A stretch of DNA of 20,770 nucleotides from Chryseobacterium sp. UBA6632 (GCA_002455915.1 DKLU01000097.1:1-20770), one strand, 5' to 3'; numbered from the stretch's first letter, positions 1 through 8,955 are shown. The notes: generated by a model from the letters alone, not told the origin. Made by a program: numbers and translations.

Positions 1-439
1 AAACGCAAGCAGCAAGCTCACCTCCCGTTAAAACATAATCTCCGATAGAAATTTCCTTAGTGATATGAAGATCTCTTACACGCTGATCAATACCTTTATA
101 GTGACCGCACAGAAAGATCAGATTTTGCTTAATAGAAAGCGTATTTGCAATTTTTTGATTTAAAGTAACGCCATCAGGTGTCAAATAAATGACCTCATCA
201 TATTCTCGTTGAGATTTAAGCTCAGAGATACAGTTATCCAACGGCTCCACCATCATTACCATTCCTGCACCACCACCATATGGCTCATCATCCACCTGTT
301 TCTTTTTGTTAAGCCCCCAATCTCTCAGCTGATGAAAATGTACTTCTGCCAACCCTTTATCCATCGCTCTTTTCAAAATAGAAGTTTTAAAAGGGCTTTC
401 CATTAATTCTGGAAGTACACTTATTATATCAATTCTCAT
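1..439 (-). CDS. trmD: tRNA (guanine-37-N1)-methyltransferase TrmD, partial (C-terminus outside window)
   Basis: TrmD methylates N1 of G37 next to the anticodon of a tRNA subset, using S-adenosylmethionine, and prevents +1 frameshifting. The reading frame runs from an ATG at 439 to the window edge, giving about 146 residues of a family usually near 225-250 residues, so the C-terminal third is missing. The start [17 protein letters not shown] matches the family N-terminus, and [18 protein letters not shown] is the conserved region after it. [12 protein letters not shown] and [14 protein letters not shown] are the hallmark trefoil-knot SAM-binding segments. The start codon shares its ATGA with the stop of the upstream NADH dehydrogenase gene, which suggests cotranscription and translational coupling. 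Recognition is by motif memory and is very secure. Confidence 0.96.
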   Translation of the reverse strand, partial: MRIDIISVLPELMESPFKTSILKRAMDKGLAEVHFHQLRDWGLNKKKQVDDEPYGGGAGMVMMVEPLDNCISELKSQREYDEVIYLTPDGVTLNQKIANTLSIKQNLIFLCGHYKGIDQRVRDLHITKEISIGDYVLTGGELAACV

Positions 440-1698
440 TGTACTGTTTCGTTTTTCTTATTAGGTAAAATAATCAGTCGTAAAGACGAATCTTTGTTGA
501 AATAGCTCCACATCCAGTTGAAGAATACAGCAAGCTTATTTCGAACGCTCAAAATTAACATTAAATGTAAGAACATCCAGAAATACCATGCTAAAAATCC
601 CTGAAATTTTATAAATGGCAAATCTACCACCGCTCTGTGTTTCCCGATTGTAGCCAAAGAGCCTTTATCATCATACTCATATTCAACCCATTCGGAATGG
701 CTTTTCTTTAAAAGATTTTTACCTAAATTTTTTGCCTGATTAATTGCGACATTGGCAACCTGAGGATGCCCCTGAGGATATTTCGGAGTTTCCATATAAG
801 CAATGTCTCCAATCGCAAATACATTATCATAACCTTTTACCTTATTAAATCGGTCGGTTATATATCTGTTTCTGATTAATTTATCTTCAGGAAAACCATC
901 AACCACATTTCCTGTAACTCCGGCAGCCCAGATTACGTTGTTGGAAGGAATTGTTTTTCCGCTTTTCATGTAAACCTTGTCGCCGTCGTAATCGGTTACA
1001 TATTCCTGACTTAGAAAAGTTACGCCAAGCTCCTTTAAATATTCTTCAGACTTCTGCTGAGCTTCAGGGCTCATCACCGCTAAAGGTTTTTCTGTAGAAC
1101 TTACGAGAATAATATTAAGGTGATCGAAATTCATAAAAGGATAATCTCTCGGTAAAATTTCCTTTTTCATTTCCGCGAAAGCGCCTGCGAGTTCAACTCC
1201 GGTTGGGCCACTTCCAACGATCACGATATTCCAGTTTCCGTCATCACTCCTTCCTTTTTCAATAATCAGTTTTTCAAAAGTCATTAAAACATGGTTTCGG
1301 ATTCCGATTGCCTCTTGGGTATTTTTCATCCCGAAAGCTTTATTTTCAAGATCTTTATTACCGAAAAAATTAGTTTTACAACCGGTTGCGATGATTAATT
1401 TATCGTAAGTAAATTCAGCTTCTTCAGTGATAACTTTATTGTTTGCTGCATCGATTTCGCGAACCTCCGTCATACGAAACTGAGTGTTTCTGGATTGCTG
1501 AAAAATCTTCCTGAAAGGGAAAGAAATATTGGAAGGTTCTATCCTTCCACACGCCACCTGATAGAAAAGAGGCTGAAACATGTGATGGTTTACCCGATCT
1601 AAAACAATTACTTTCTTGTTCTTGTTATTTAATGTTTTTGCAAGTTGCAGCCCCGCAAAACCTCCCCCTATAATGATGATTTTTTCGCGTGTTTCCAT
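436..1698 (-). CDS. ndh: Type II NADH dehydrogenase (NAD(P)/FAD-dependent oxidoreductase)
   Basis: Single-subunit, non-proton-pumping NADH:quinone oxidoreductase that passes electrons from NADH to menaquinone at the inner face of the membrane. Numbered from the ATG at 1698 (420 residues), an N-terminal FAD-binding Rossmann motif [10 protein letters not shown] lies at about 7-16. A second nucleotide motif, [10 protein letters not shown], lies at about 158-167 for NADH, and the second FAD motif FAIGDIA at about 294-300. A hydrophobic, Trp/Phe-rich C-terminal segment at about 366-400 fits the membrane-docking helices of NDH-2. A TTG nine bases upstream is in frame, but it lies directly against a promoter-like box, so the ATG is preferred. 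The stop overlaps the trmD start in an ATGA. The family is clear; the exact quinone is inferred. Confidence 0.92.
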   Translation of the reverse strand: METREKIIIIGGGFAGLQLAKTLNNKNKKVIVLDRVNHHMFQPLFYQVACGRIEPSNISFPFRKIFQQSRNTQFRMTEVREIDAANNKVITEEAEFTYDKLIIATGCKTNFFGNKDLENKAFGMKNTQEAIGIRNHVLMTFEKLIIEKGRSDDGNWNIVIVGSGPTGVELAGAFAEMKKEILPRDYPFMNFDHLNIILVSSTEKPLAVMSPEAQQKSEEYLKELGVTFLSQEYVTDYDGDKVYMKSGKTIPSNNVIWAAGVTGNVVDGFPEDKLIRNRYITDRFNKVKGYDNVFAIGDIAYMETPKYPQGHPQVANVAINQAKNLGKNLLKKSHSEWVEYEYDDKGSLATIGKHRAVVDLPFIKFQGFLAWYFWMFLHLMLILSVRNKLAVFFNWMWSYFNKDSSLRLIILPNKKNETVQ

Positions 1699-1704
1699 AG
1701 TACA

Positions 1705-1712
1705 CAAATTTA
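1705..1712 (-). promoter_or_regulatory. Candidate -7 promoter element for ndh-trmD
   Basis: Minus strand reads TAAATTTG, a perfect match to the Bacteroidota -7 consensus TAnnTTTG, with only six bases to the ndh ATG at 1698. If used, the transcript would be leaderless or nearly so. No convincing TTTG -33 box is seen at the usual spacing. Confidence 0.45.
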
Positions 1713-1746
1713 CTGATTTTATTTAGCATTTAGAAGTGAAAAAAGT

Positions 1747-1754
1747 TAGTTTTG
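1747..1754 (+). promoter_or_regulatory. Candidate -7 promoter element for the GH25 gene
   Basis: TAGTTTTG matches TAnnTTTG and lies nine bases before the ATG at 1764. It is divergent to the ndh box 35 bases away. No clear -33 element is seen. A match on each strand in a 56-base gap is more than expected by chance, but both are unproven. Confidence 0.45.
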
Positions 1755-1763
1755 TAAAACTTT

Positions 1764-2627
1764 ATGTCACAGAAAAAGTACAGCAAAAAGACCGCCAAAA
1801 GCCTGCATAAAAACCGACGAAAGAATTATTTTTTCCGTCGAAAAGTGGTATTGGCAATTTTAATTATTGCATTAATCGGAACGGGGTTATATTTAAAACA
1901 ATCAATCAGTTATTATTACGCGCTTTACTTTAATAAATTCACACATAAAAAGCTTCACAACAACGAAACTGAAACCGCAAGAATCCAAAAAATTCTTTCA
2001 AATAATCTTGATAAAACGTATGGATTTGATATTTCTCATTACCAAAATCGGGAAGACATAAAATGGGACAGTTTGACCATCGGAAATAAAACCATTCCGC
2101 TTGAATTTGTCGTGATGCGCGCCACGATGGGAAACCGTAATGCTGACAAACATTTTGACCAATTTTGGGAACAGGCAAAAAAGCATAATTTAATTCGCGG
2201 AGCGTATCATTTTTATCGTGCGGATGAAGATCCGATCATTCAGGCAAATAATTTTTTAGATAATGTAAAACTGGAAAGTGGAGATTTGCCTCCGATTCTC
2301 GATATTGAAAAAATACCTAAACGAAAAACCAATAAAAAACTGGTTGAAGATTTAAAGATCTGGTGTAAAATTATCGAGGAAACTTACGGTGAAAAGCCTA
2401 TCATTTACACCTATTATCATTATTACAAAGACTTTTTAAAAGGTGAATTTGATGATTATCCGCTTTGGTTAGCTAATTATAACGACGTTCCTACTCCATC
2501 GCCCGACAGCGACTGGGATTTTTGGCAGTTTACAGAAAACGGAATCGTTCATGGTATTAATACTAAAGTAGATCTTGATATTTATAATGGAAGTTCTTGG
2601 TCTTTGAAAATACTGACGTTAGATTAA
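1764..2627 (+). CDS. GH25 family lysozyme (membrane-anchored muramidase)
   Basis: Glycoside hydrolase family 25 cleaves the beta-1,4 bond between N-acetylmuramic acid and N-acetylglucosamine of peptidoglycan. The 287-residue protein begins with a very basic stretch (1-27). A single hydrophobic helix follows at about 28-47 with no cleavage site, so it is probably inner-membrane anchored with the enzyme in the periplasm. The GH25 barrel covers about 85-280. GFDISHYQ (87-94) holds the first catalytic Asp (89) and PPILDIE (176-182) the catalytic Glu (182). WDFWQFTENG (251-260) and VDLDIYNG (269-276) are the family C-terminal signatures. The gene is monocistronic between a divergent promoter region and a terminator hairpin. 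It probably acts in wall turnover; a bacteriolytic role cannot be excluded. Confidence 0.92.
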   Translation: MSQKKYSKKTAKSLHKNRRKNYFFRRKVVLAILIIALIGTGLYLKQSISYYYALYFNKFTHKKLHNNETETARIQKILSNNLDKTYGFDISHYQNREDIKWDSLTIGNKTIPLEFVVMRATMGNRNADKHFDQFWEQAKKHNLIRGAYHFYRADEDPIIQANNFLDNVKLESGDLPPILDIEKIPKRKTNKKLVEDLKIWCKIIEETYGEKPIIYTYYHYYKDFLKGEFDDYPLWLANYNDVPTPSPDSDWDFWQFTENGIVHGINTKVDLDIYNGSSWSLKILTLD

Positions 2628-2630
2628 ACT

Positions 2631-2662
2631 AAAAGCACTTTCGAACAGTTCGAAAGTGTTTT
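2631..2662. terminator. Bidirectional terminator hairpin between convergent genes
   Basis: CACTTTCGAA (2636-2645) pairs perfectly with TTCGAAAGTG (2649-2658) around a three-base loop. The stem is extended by one G-T pair and A/T pairs, so that each strand ends in a short T run. It lies between the GH25 stop (2627) and the stop of the convergent hydrolase gene (2684) and can serve both. Confidence 0.8.
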
Positions 2663-2683
2663 ACATATTTTGATTTTTATAAA

Positions 2684-4327
2684 TTAATTCTTCAAAAAAT
2701 CAACCACATCCTTATTCAACTCATCTGCAATTTCAAAAGGAAGATAATGCGAAACTTTAGGATAAATTTTCAATTTTGCATTCGGAATTTCCTTTGCCAG
2801 CATTTCCGTATGATCCTTTCTTATGACATCATTTTCTCCGGCAATCACAAGAACGTGATTCTTGATTGTGTTTAAAGATTTTTTGTCGATATTAGGTTCA
2901 TTCAACATTAAATTTAGTAATCTTTTTTCGTTGTCATGTTCCGCTTGTTGAGAAAGTTCCATAAACTTCACTTTACTTTTAAAATTCTTCAGCAATTCTC
3001 CATCAACGCCTTGTGGGTAAGCATTCGCGCCAATAATAATTAATTTTTCTACGTTTTGAGGATATTTTAAAGCAAATTCAAGCCCTGTATTTCCGCCGTC
3101 ACTCCAACCTAAAATGTTCGCTTTAGATACATTCAGTTGATCCATTATATTTTTAAGATCATCAGCAAAAATTTTATAGGTTAAATCACCTTTCGTCATA
3201 TCTTTACTTTTCCCTTGAGATCTCGTATCAATAGCAATGACTTTGAATTGTTTTGAAAGTTCGGGAATCTGCTTGTAAAATTCCTGAATACTTCCGCCAT
3301 TTCCGTGAAGTAAAAAAAGCGGTTCGCCTTCGCCGTAGGTTTCATAATATAATTCTGCATCATTCAATTTTACTGTTTTTCCTGCCATATCATTTTTCCC
3401 ATAAACCGAAGCTTCAGCTTCCATGTTATACTGGCTGATATCTGGAGTAAGTACCGAAGCTCTGTCGCTATTATCTTTTACTTCGTCTTTGATATTTTTA
3501 CCGCTTTTATCCACTTTTACATCAATATTTATAGCCGGAGCCGCAATTGACATTTTTTTCCAATCGCCATAAAATTCTCTTATATAGCCTGTTCTGAATA
3601 ATGCCGCACTTATTTTAATTCCTCCTTCAATTTTTCTCAAAAACTGGATTCCAATGAAAAATTTCCCCTGCACCCAAATATTTTTATCATTAACATCTAA
3701 GATAAAAGTTCCATCTTTTAACTTGGCTTCAGTTAATTCAACATTAATTTCTTCGTTCAAAATAGTTTTATCCGGAAAACCATCTTTTTCTGAATAAATA
3801 CTATAACGCATCAAAATAGGGTTTTCAGAATCTATTTTTACAACATTTAAATTGATATTTTTAATTTTCGCTCTTTTACTCGTGCTGAATTCCAAAGCGG
3901 TTTCCAAGTAATCCTGAGGCGAAGAATCTTTGTTTAAAGAGTACATCACACTTTTTGTTTTCGTGGTCACACCCCAGTTTTTATCAACTAATTTCTTTGG
4001 TGCAATTTTTACTTCCTGAATATCTTTCACTTTTTCATTTAACACAATTTTTTTAGGATTTTGTTTAATGAAATCATTTATATTCTGTGAAAAACTTTCA
4101 TAGCCAGCCACTTCAATTTTCACTTTATGAGAAACGTTGGCTTTTGAGAGATCGATGGTAAAATTTCCTTTTTCATCGGAAATCGCACCGGTAGATTCTT
4201 TTTCAACTCCAATTTTCACATAAGGAATCGGCTTTTTTTCGTCGTTGGAAATTACAGTTCCGGAAATCACCTGAGCATTAAGGTAAAACGTAGAAAATAT
4301 CAGAAATAAAATATTGAATTTTTTCAT
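2684..4327 (-). CDS. Secreted CarboxypepD_reg-like / alpha-beta hydrolase fusion protein
   Basis: An exported 547-residue protein of at least three parts. The ATG at 4327 is chosen because MKKFNILFLIFSTFYLNAQ is a good signal peptide; an ATG twelve codons upstream would bury it. Residues about 20-100 form a CarboxypepD_reg-like (Ig-fold) domain (GTVISNDEKKPIPYVKIGV, then DEKGNFTI). Residues about 120-275 form a beta-rich region I cannot name. Residues about 318-547 are an alpha/beta hydrolase with oxyanion loop LLHGNGG, nucleophile elbow GWSDGG (Ser409), acid in AGENDVI (Asp500) and base in VSHYLPF (His527), so the triad looks complete. The substrate is unknown; esterase or lipase-like activity in the periplasm or at the cell surface is inference. 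The gene shares a terminator with the convergent GH25 gene. Confidence 0.85.
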   Translation of the reverse strand: MKKFNILFLIFSTFYLNAQVISGTVISNDEKKPIPYVKIGVEKESTGAISDEKGNFTIDLSKANVSHKVKIEVAGYESFSQNINDFIKQNPKKIVLNEKVKDIQEVKIAPKKLVDKNWGVTTKTKSVMYSLNKDSSPQDYLETALEFSTSKRAKIKNINLNVVKIDSENPILMRYSIYSEKDGFPDKTILNEEINVELTEAKLKDGTFILDVNDKNIWVQGKFFIGIQFLRKIEGGIKISAALFRTGYIREFYGDWKKMSIAAPAINIDVKVDKSGKNIKDEVKDNSDRASVLTPDISQYNMEAEASVYGKNDMAGKTVKLNDAELYYETYGEGEPLFLLHGNGGSIQEFYKQIPELSKQFKVIAIDTRSQGKSKDMTKGDLTYKIFADDLKNIMDQLNVSKANILGWSDGGNTGLEFALKYPQNVEKLIIIGANAYPQGVDGELLKNFKSKVKFMELSQQAEHDNEKRLLNLMLNEPNIDKKSLNTIKNHVLVIAGENDVIRKDHTEMLAKEIPNAKLKIYPKVSHYLPFEIADELNKDVVDFLKN

Positions 4328-4454
4328 GTGTAAAAGTTTGCTGCAAAAATCAAAATTTCCCATAACAATTAGTCATAAGACGATATTAAAATTCATTCTG
4401 TTTTAGTTAAATTTAATTTAAAACATCACTTTTCGATGATCGTAGTTGCGGAAA

Positions 4455-5585
4455 TTATTTAAAAGGTCTTCTCTGAATCCATTCCGTTTTGGGAGAAATA
4501 GAAGGAAAAATATTTTTTATAAAAGGATTGATTGCGAAATTATTATGCTTTATCAATCCAAAAATTTCAAAAGGTTCCGCACCAATTGTTGATTTTATTT
4601 CCAACGCTGTTCTTCCAAAAATTATTCTTGAAAACTTTTGAGTGATTCCAAATTCAACCATATCCAAAAGCATATTCAGATAGAGTTGTTTTGATTTTTG
4701 AATGTCTTTATCGTAGCCTAAAAAGTAGGTATCAATGTCTTTTAAATTAAGTATTAAAGTATAAAAACCGATGAGTTTTCCATTTAAAAAATATCCGAAT
4801 ACTTTAAAATTTTCATTCAAACATTCTTTCATTTTTTCAAAATGATTTCCGGCAAGAAAAAAAGTATTGAAAGGCGCATTTTCAGCTACATTTAGATATA
4901 AAATATTCATTTGATGCTGATGCTTTTTTATATCTGGCAAATGTAATTCCTGCTTTTCAATTCCCGTCAGTTTTTTCTTCGCTGATTTCGCTCTATCACG
5001 ATACTTTTTAGAAAAATCATGCATATAATCATCAAAACTGTTCCAGTTTTCACGCAATTTCAGCATCATATTCGGCTGAACCGAAAATCTGAAATAAGAT
5101 TCGTGGTTTTTATCCTGAAAATATTTAACGAAATTCGACTGATAATCTTTATAAATAATCAAATCTGTTTTTCGGATTTCTTTTTGCATTTTCCGAACCG
5201 CTTTATCCAAAAGAGGAATTACCTTCTCCAAAGTTATTTTGGAACCATCAAAATAAAATCCGTTTTGCCCTGTCAACATATTATTTCCAAGAATCATCAC
5301 ATCTTTACTGAACTTTCTGGCAAAAAAATTTCGGATACTGCACCAAACTTCATTTTTCTGAAACGTTTTATGCTGAATAAAATTTAAATATTGAAATAAA
5401 GCGCCGCCAATCAATTCATTATCATAAAAAAAACCAATGAAAAAACATTCCATATTTTTTGGTTTTGAATGCTCAAGAACACAAAAATATTCTTTGGAAA
5501 GCATGATATTATGATCTCCAATAATGGCATTCCAATTTTCAGGTAAATTGGAAGTTTTGCTGTAAATTTTTAAATTATATGACAT
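4455..5585 (-). CDS. GNAT/FemAB-like acyltransferase fold protein
   Basis: A 376-residue soluble protein without signal peptide or membrane segment. The arrangement resembles the double GNAT fold of FemAB and BioF2-like acetyltransferase domain proteins: GFFYDNELIGGALFQYL in the N-terminal half, and a second FGYFLNGKLIGFYTLIL in the C-terminal half, followed by DTYFLGYD and a conserved-looking FGRTALEIKSTIGAEP segment. Such proteins transfer acyl or aminoacyl groups, some to cell-wall precursors, but the substrate here cannot be read from sequence. The ATG at 5585 directly follows the T run of a hairpin, so there is no room for a Shine-Dalgarno sequence. The start might instead lie further inside, although MSYNLKIYSK looks like a genuine N-terminus. 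Confidence 0.72.
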   Translation of the reverse strand: MSYNLKIYSKTSNLPENWNAIIGDHNIMLSKEYFCVLEHSKPKNMECFFIGFFYDNELIGGALFQYLNFIQHKTFQKNEVWCSIRNFFARKFSKDVMILGNNMLTGQNGFYFDGSKITLEKVIPLLDKAVRKMQKEIRKTDLIIYKDYQSNFVKYFQDKNHESYFRFSVQPNMMLKLRENWNSFDDYMHDFSKKYRDRAKSAKKKLTGIEKQELHLPDIKKHQHQMNILYLNVAENAPFNTFFLAGNHFEKMKECLNENFKVFGYFLNGKLIGFYTLILNLKDIDTYFLGYDKDIQKSKQLYLNMLLDMVEFGITQKFSRIIFGRTALEIKSTIGAEPFEIFGLIKHNNFAINPFIKNIFPSISPKTEWIQRRPFK

Positions 5586-5611
5586 AAAAAAGGCTACGCA
5601 AAAGTAGCCTT
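5586..5611 (-). terminator. Rho-independent terminator of the DUF1761 gene, abutting the next start codon
   Basis: On the minus strand AAGGCTAC (5611-5604) pairs with GTAGCCTT (5597-5590) around a six-base loop, followed by six T residues. It lies 20 bases past the DUF1761 stop. The ATG of the next gene is the very next codon after the T run. The stem-loop also contains TACTTTTG (5606-5599), a match to the TAnnTTTG promoter box, so the site may both end one transcript and start another. Confidence 0.75.
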
Positions 5612-5630
5612 ATCTTTTAATCTGTTAAAA

Positions 5631-6146
5631 TTATTTTTGTGTTACCCAATGAAAACCATCAACCTCGTACCAACCACAGATAATTCCACCCATGATGGTA
5701 ATTGTGATCGTCCAATACGCAGAATTGATCATCGTATATCTCCATGATTTTCTTTCAAACATTGCATTAATAGCCGTCATTGGGAAAACAAATAAAAATC
5801 CCGCCATAAAAGAATGCAAAGCGCCATGCCCAAAGGAACGGTAGGCCATTTTATAATCTTTCATGAAAGCTTGGTAAGAATCGTTGGCATTGTTTTCATC
5901 GCCGCCCACCATTCCCAACGCTCCGAATTGATGAATAGTGACAAACTGAAGGAAAACAGCCATTAATAATGATAAAATCACAGAAAAAACAAAAACTCCG
6001 ATCATGGAACCTTTCATTTTTTCTTCTGTTAATCCGGTTTCTTCCATCCAAATTTTGCCGAAAAGTTTCGGGTGATACCAGATAAATCCCATAAGTAATG
6101 GAAGAAGTGCGGCTACGAAAATAGCCCAATAGTTAATTTGCATCAT
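5631..6146 (-). CDS. DUF1761 domain-containing membrane protein
   Basis: A 171-residue integral membrane protein. The N-terminus INYWAIFVAALLPLLMGFIW followed by YHPKLFGKIWMEETGLTEEKMKG is typical of the DUF1761 family, whose function is not known. Hydrophobic segments lie at about residues 7-25, 48-68, 112-130 and 143-160, giving about four transmembrane helices. Two consecutive ATG codons stand at 6146 and 6143 and either could be used. A hairpin terminator follows the stop, so it is probably transcribed separately from the downstream GNAT gene. The 160 bases upstream are very AT-rich and contain no gene. Confidence 0.82.
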   Translation of the reverse strand: MMQINYWAIFVAALLPLLMGFIWYHPKLFGKIWMEETGLTEEKMKGSMIGVFVFSVILSLLMAVFLQFVTIHQFGALGMVGGDENNANDSYQAFMKDYKMAYRSFGHGALHSFMAGFLFVFPMTAINAMFERKSWRYTMINSAYWTITITIMGGIICGWYEVDGFHWVTQK

Positions 6147-6306
6147 AGTTTTAATTTTAAAATAACTTATAATAAAGCTACATCAAAAATCGATACAAAA
6201 TATATTTAATTCAAAATATTATTTATTTTAACTAAAATATGATAATTAAAACACTGTTCATTGAATAATAATTCAATATATTGAGAAATCAATTATAAAT
6301 TTTAAT

Positions 6307-6936
6307 TTAAAATAAAGATTGAATCATATGTTTTATAAACTGGAAAGACTTATCAGGTTCAGTAATAAAATTGCCAATGAGCTGGAGAATACCTACAGAA
6401 AATTCAAGTAATAAAGCAAAAAGTGGAATAATTAAATAGAGAAAAAGAGGAAACCTCAGTTTAAAGGAGAAGTCTTTAATTATTGCTTTCCAAATCATCT
6501 GCATTCTTTCTTTTTCGTACCACAAGATAAACCCACACAATATGAAATATAAAATAAATCTTTTCACAAAAATAATTGCCATCCCTTTCTCCATGAAGCT
6601 AATATCCATCAATAAAATAGTACTTGCAATCGGTATAAAAAAGAAAACGCCCAAAATTACAGTTCGGTGGAAGAGCAATAAAATACCTGTAATAATCTGT
6701 AAAATTCCGACAACGGATTTAAATGGTTCATGATCAAATAAATACCACATTACACGAAACAGCGACAGGTCTTTGATCGGCGTTGCCATTTCCTGAGATG
6801 ATATTCCAAACTGGCCACCTTCCAACAACTTTCCGCTCCCGTAGCTTATGAATATAAAAGCAAGTAAAAATCTTGCGACCAAAATAAAATACTCCCAATA
6901 TCTGGCTTTCGGTACAGATCTTAATTTTTTAATCAT
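6307..6936 (-). CDS. DoxX-like integral membrane protein
   Basis: A 209-residue hydrophobic protein. The segment LVARFLLAFIFISYGSGKLL at about 19-38 is a DoxX-like first helix with its SYGSGKL turn. Further helices follow at about 73-90 (VVGILQIITGILLLFH), 94-110, 123-138 and 163-190. DoxX family members are often linked to redox or thiol metabolism, but no redox motif is visible here and the role is unknown. It lies divergent to the ABC-F gene with about 100 bases between the two starts. The family call rests on helix pattern and the first-helix motif, so it is moderate. Confidence 0.65.
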   Translation of the reverse strand: MIKKLRSVPKARYWEYFILVARFLLAFIFISYGSGKLLEGGQFGISSQEMATPIKDLSLFRVMWYLFDHEPFKSVVGILQIITGILLLFHRTVILGVFFFIPIASTILLMDISFMEKGMAIIFVKRFILYFILCGFILWYEKERMQMIWKAIIKDFSFKLRFPLFLYLIIPLFALLLEFSVGILQLIGNFITEPDKSFQFIKHMIQSLF

Positions 6937-6990
6937 AATTAAATGAATTTTAGTATTAGTGTATTTAAAAGTTTTCTTGTTACATTTTCG

Positions 6991-6998
6991 TATTTTTG
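6991..6998 (+). promoter_or_regulatory. Candidate -7 promoter element for the ABC-F gene
   Basis: TATTTTTG matches TAnnTTTG and lies 39 bases before the ATG at 7038, leaving a normal short leader. A -33 TTTG at the ideal spacing is not clear. Confidence 0.45.
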
Positions 6999-7037
6999 CG
7001 GCTCAATTGAAATTAAATATCAAACCATTACATTCCA

Positions 7038-8939
7038 ATGAATTACGTTTTTGTCGAAAATCTTACCAAATCTTATGGCATCAAAGTTTTGTTCGAAAAC
7101 ATCACTTGTCACATCAACGAAGGTGACAAAATTGCCATTGTTGCCAAAAACGGGAGCGGAAAATCTACGCTTTTGAAAATTTTGATGGGCAAAGAAATCG
7201 CAGACAGCGGTGTAGTAAACATCAATAAAGATATTCAAGTGGTTTTGTTTGATCAGGAAATTGATTTTGATTCTAATCTTACGATCGATGAATTTATGAT
7301 GACATTAGATTCAGCGCCCATTATGGCTTTGAAAAATTATCATAAATCGCTACATTCCACCGATAATGATTTTATTGAAAAAGCATTGCTGGATATGGAA
7401 ACACACAAAGCATGGGATCTTGAAAACGAAATGAAACAGATTCTTTCCCAGCTTAAAATCACTGATCTTGACGCGAAAATGGGAACGCTTTCGGGAGGCC
7501 AGATTAAACGTGTTGCTTTAGCGAAACTTTTAACCGAAACCAGAGCAGAGCACCGTCACACTCTATTAATCATGGATGAGCCTACCAACCACCTTGATGT
7601 GGAAATGGTAGAATGGCTTGAAAATTATTTAAACAAAGCAAAAATCACGTTACTTCTTGTAACGCACGACAGATATTTCCTTGATAGTGTTTGTGACATT
7701 ATCTGGGAAATGGAAGATAAAAACCTGTATGTTCACAATGGTGCGTACGCGACATATCTTGAGAATAAAATGATTCGAGAGGACAACATGAACGCAACAA
7801 TCGACAAAGCCAACAACCTTTACAGAAAGGAACTTGAGTGGATGAGAAGACAGCCCAAAGCGAGAACAACAAAATCTAAATCTAGAATTGACTCTTTTTA
7901 CGAAACAGAAAAAGTAGCCAAAACCGATACCAGAAAACAAGCTCTAGAACTAGATTTTGAAATGAAAAGACTGGGAAGTAAAATTCTTGAGCTTCACCAT
8001 ATCGATAAAAGTTTCGGAACTAAGGTTTTACTGAAAGATTTCAGTTATCAGTTTCAGCGTGGTGAAAAAGTAGGAATTATCGGGAAAAATGGAGCCGGAA
8101 AATCAACCTTATTAAATATCATTCAAGGATTTGAAAAAGCTGATAAAGGTGAAATTGAAACAGGAGAAACGATTTCTTTTGGTTATTTTTCACAAAAAGG
8201 CTTAACCTATAAAGAGGATGAAAGAGTTATTGATTTCATTAAAGAAGTTGCCGAACATTATCCTTTGGCCAACGGAAAAAGCCTTTCTGCATCTCAGTTT
8301 TTGAGGTTATTTTTATTTGATGATCAAACCCAGTACTCTCCTATTTCAAAACTTTCGGGTGGTGAAAAAAGAAGATTACACTTGATGTATATTTTATATC
8401 AAAATCCTAATTTTTTGATTTTTGATGAACCTACCAATGATTTGGATCTTCCTACATTAACCGTTCTTGAAAACTTTTTACAGCAATTCCAAGGTTCATT
8501 AATTATTGTTTCTCACGACCGATATTTTATGGACAGAATTGTAGATCACGTTCTGGCATTTGAAGGGGAAGGAAAAATTAAAGATTTTGTAGGAAATTTC
8601 TCTGAATATCGTGAAGCAAAAAGCAGAGAAGAAGCTCTCGAAAGATCAGCCGTTCAAAAAACTGAGCCTGTAAAAGAAACTGCGACGGTTTCAGCTCCTT
8701 CTCAAAACTCAACTAAAAAGAAAAAACTTTCTTTCAAAGAACAACGAGAACTTGAACTGATTGAAAAAGAAATGCCGGAATTTGAAGAGCGAAGAGCAAA
8801 AATTCTTGACTCTCTAAACAACGAAGCAGATTACGAAAAAATAGCAAAACTTTCTGCCGATCTTGAAACCATTTCTGAAAAGCTTGAAAATCATGAATTG
8901 AGATGGCTGGAGCTTCAGGAAATGTTGGGAGAAGGGTAA
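7038..8939 (+). CDS. ABC-F family ATPase (Uup-like)
   Basis: A cytoplasmic tandem ABC ATPase without membrane domains, 633 residues. ABC-F proteins act on the ribosome, clearing stalled translation or tuning the peptidyl-transferase centre. ABC domain 1 has Walker A AKNGSGKST (37-45), signature LSGGQ (151-155) and Walker B LLIMDEPTNHLD (176-187). A charged linker at about 240-310 carries EWMRRQPKARTTKSKSRID, typical of Uup-type proteins. ABC domain 2 has GKNGAGKST (348-356), LSGGE (438-442) and FLIFDEPTNDLD (458-469). Residues about 565-633 form a charged coiled coil like the Uup C-terminal domain. Both catalytic Glu residues follow the Walker B Asp. Nothing marks it as an antibiotic-resistance type; Uup is the best analogy. 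Confidence 0.93.
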   Translation: MNYVFVENLTKSYGIKVLFENITCHINEGDKIAIVAKNGSGKSTLLKILMGKEIADSGVVNINKDIQVVLFDQEIDFDSNLTIDEFMMTLDSAPIMALKNYHKSLHSTDNDFIEKALLDMETHKAWDLENEMKQILSQLKITDLDAKMGTLSGGQIKRVALAKLLTETRAEHRHTLLIMDEPTNHLDVEMVEWLENYLNKAKITLLLVTHDRYFLDSVCDIIWEMEDKNLYVHNGAYATYLENKMIREDNMNATIDKANNLYRKELEWMRRQPKARTTKSKSRIDSFYETEKVAKTDTRKQALELDFEMKRLGSKILELHHIDKSFGTKVLLKDFSYQFQRGEKVGIIGKNGAGKSTLLNIIQGFEKADKGEIETGETISFGYFSQKGLTYKEDERVIDFIKEVAEHYPLANGKSLSASQFLRLFLFDDQTQYSPISKLSGGEKRRLHLMYILYQNPNFLIFDEPTNDLDLPTLTVLENFLQQFQGSLIIVSHDRYFMDRIVDHVLAFEGEGKIKDFVGNFSEYREAKSREEALERSAVQKTEPVKETATVSAPSQNSTKKKKLSFKEQRELELIEKEMPEFEERRAKILDSLNNEADYEKIAKLSADLETISEKLENHELRWLELQEMLGEG

Positions 8940-8955
8940 TGTGTTGGAGAGTGAG

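Noticed and set aside
209..406. Plus-strand open frame of 65 codons as a small gene
   Set aside because: It lies entirely antisense to the well-conserved trmD coding sequence and shows no recognisable protein features.
5019..5387. Plus-strand open frame of 122 codons as a gene
   Set aside because: It is the antisense of the GNAT-like gene; its AT-rich composition gives long chance frames and no family features are seen.
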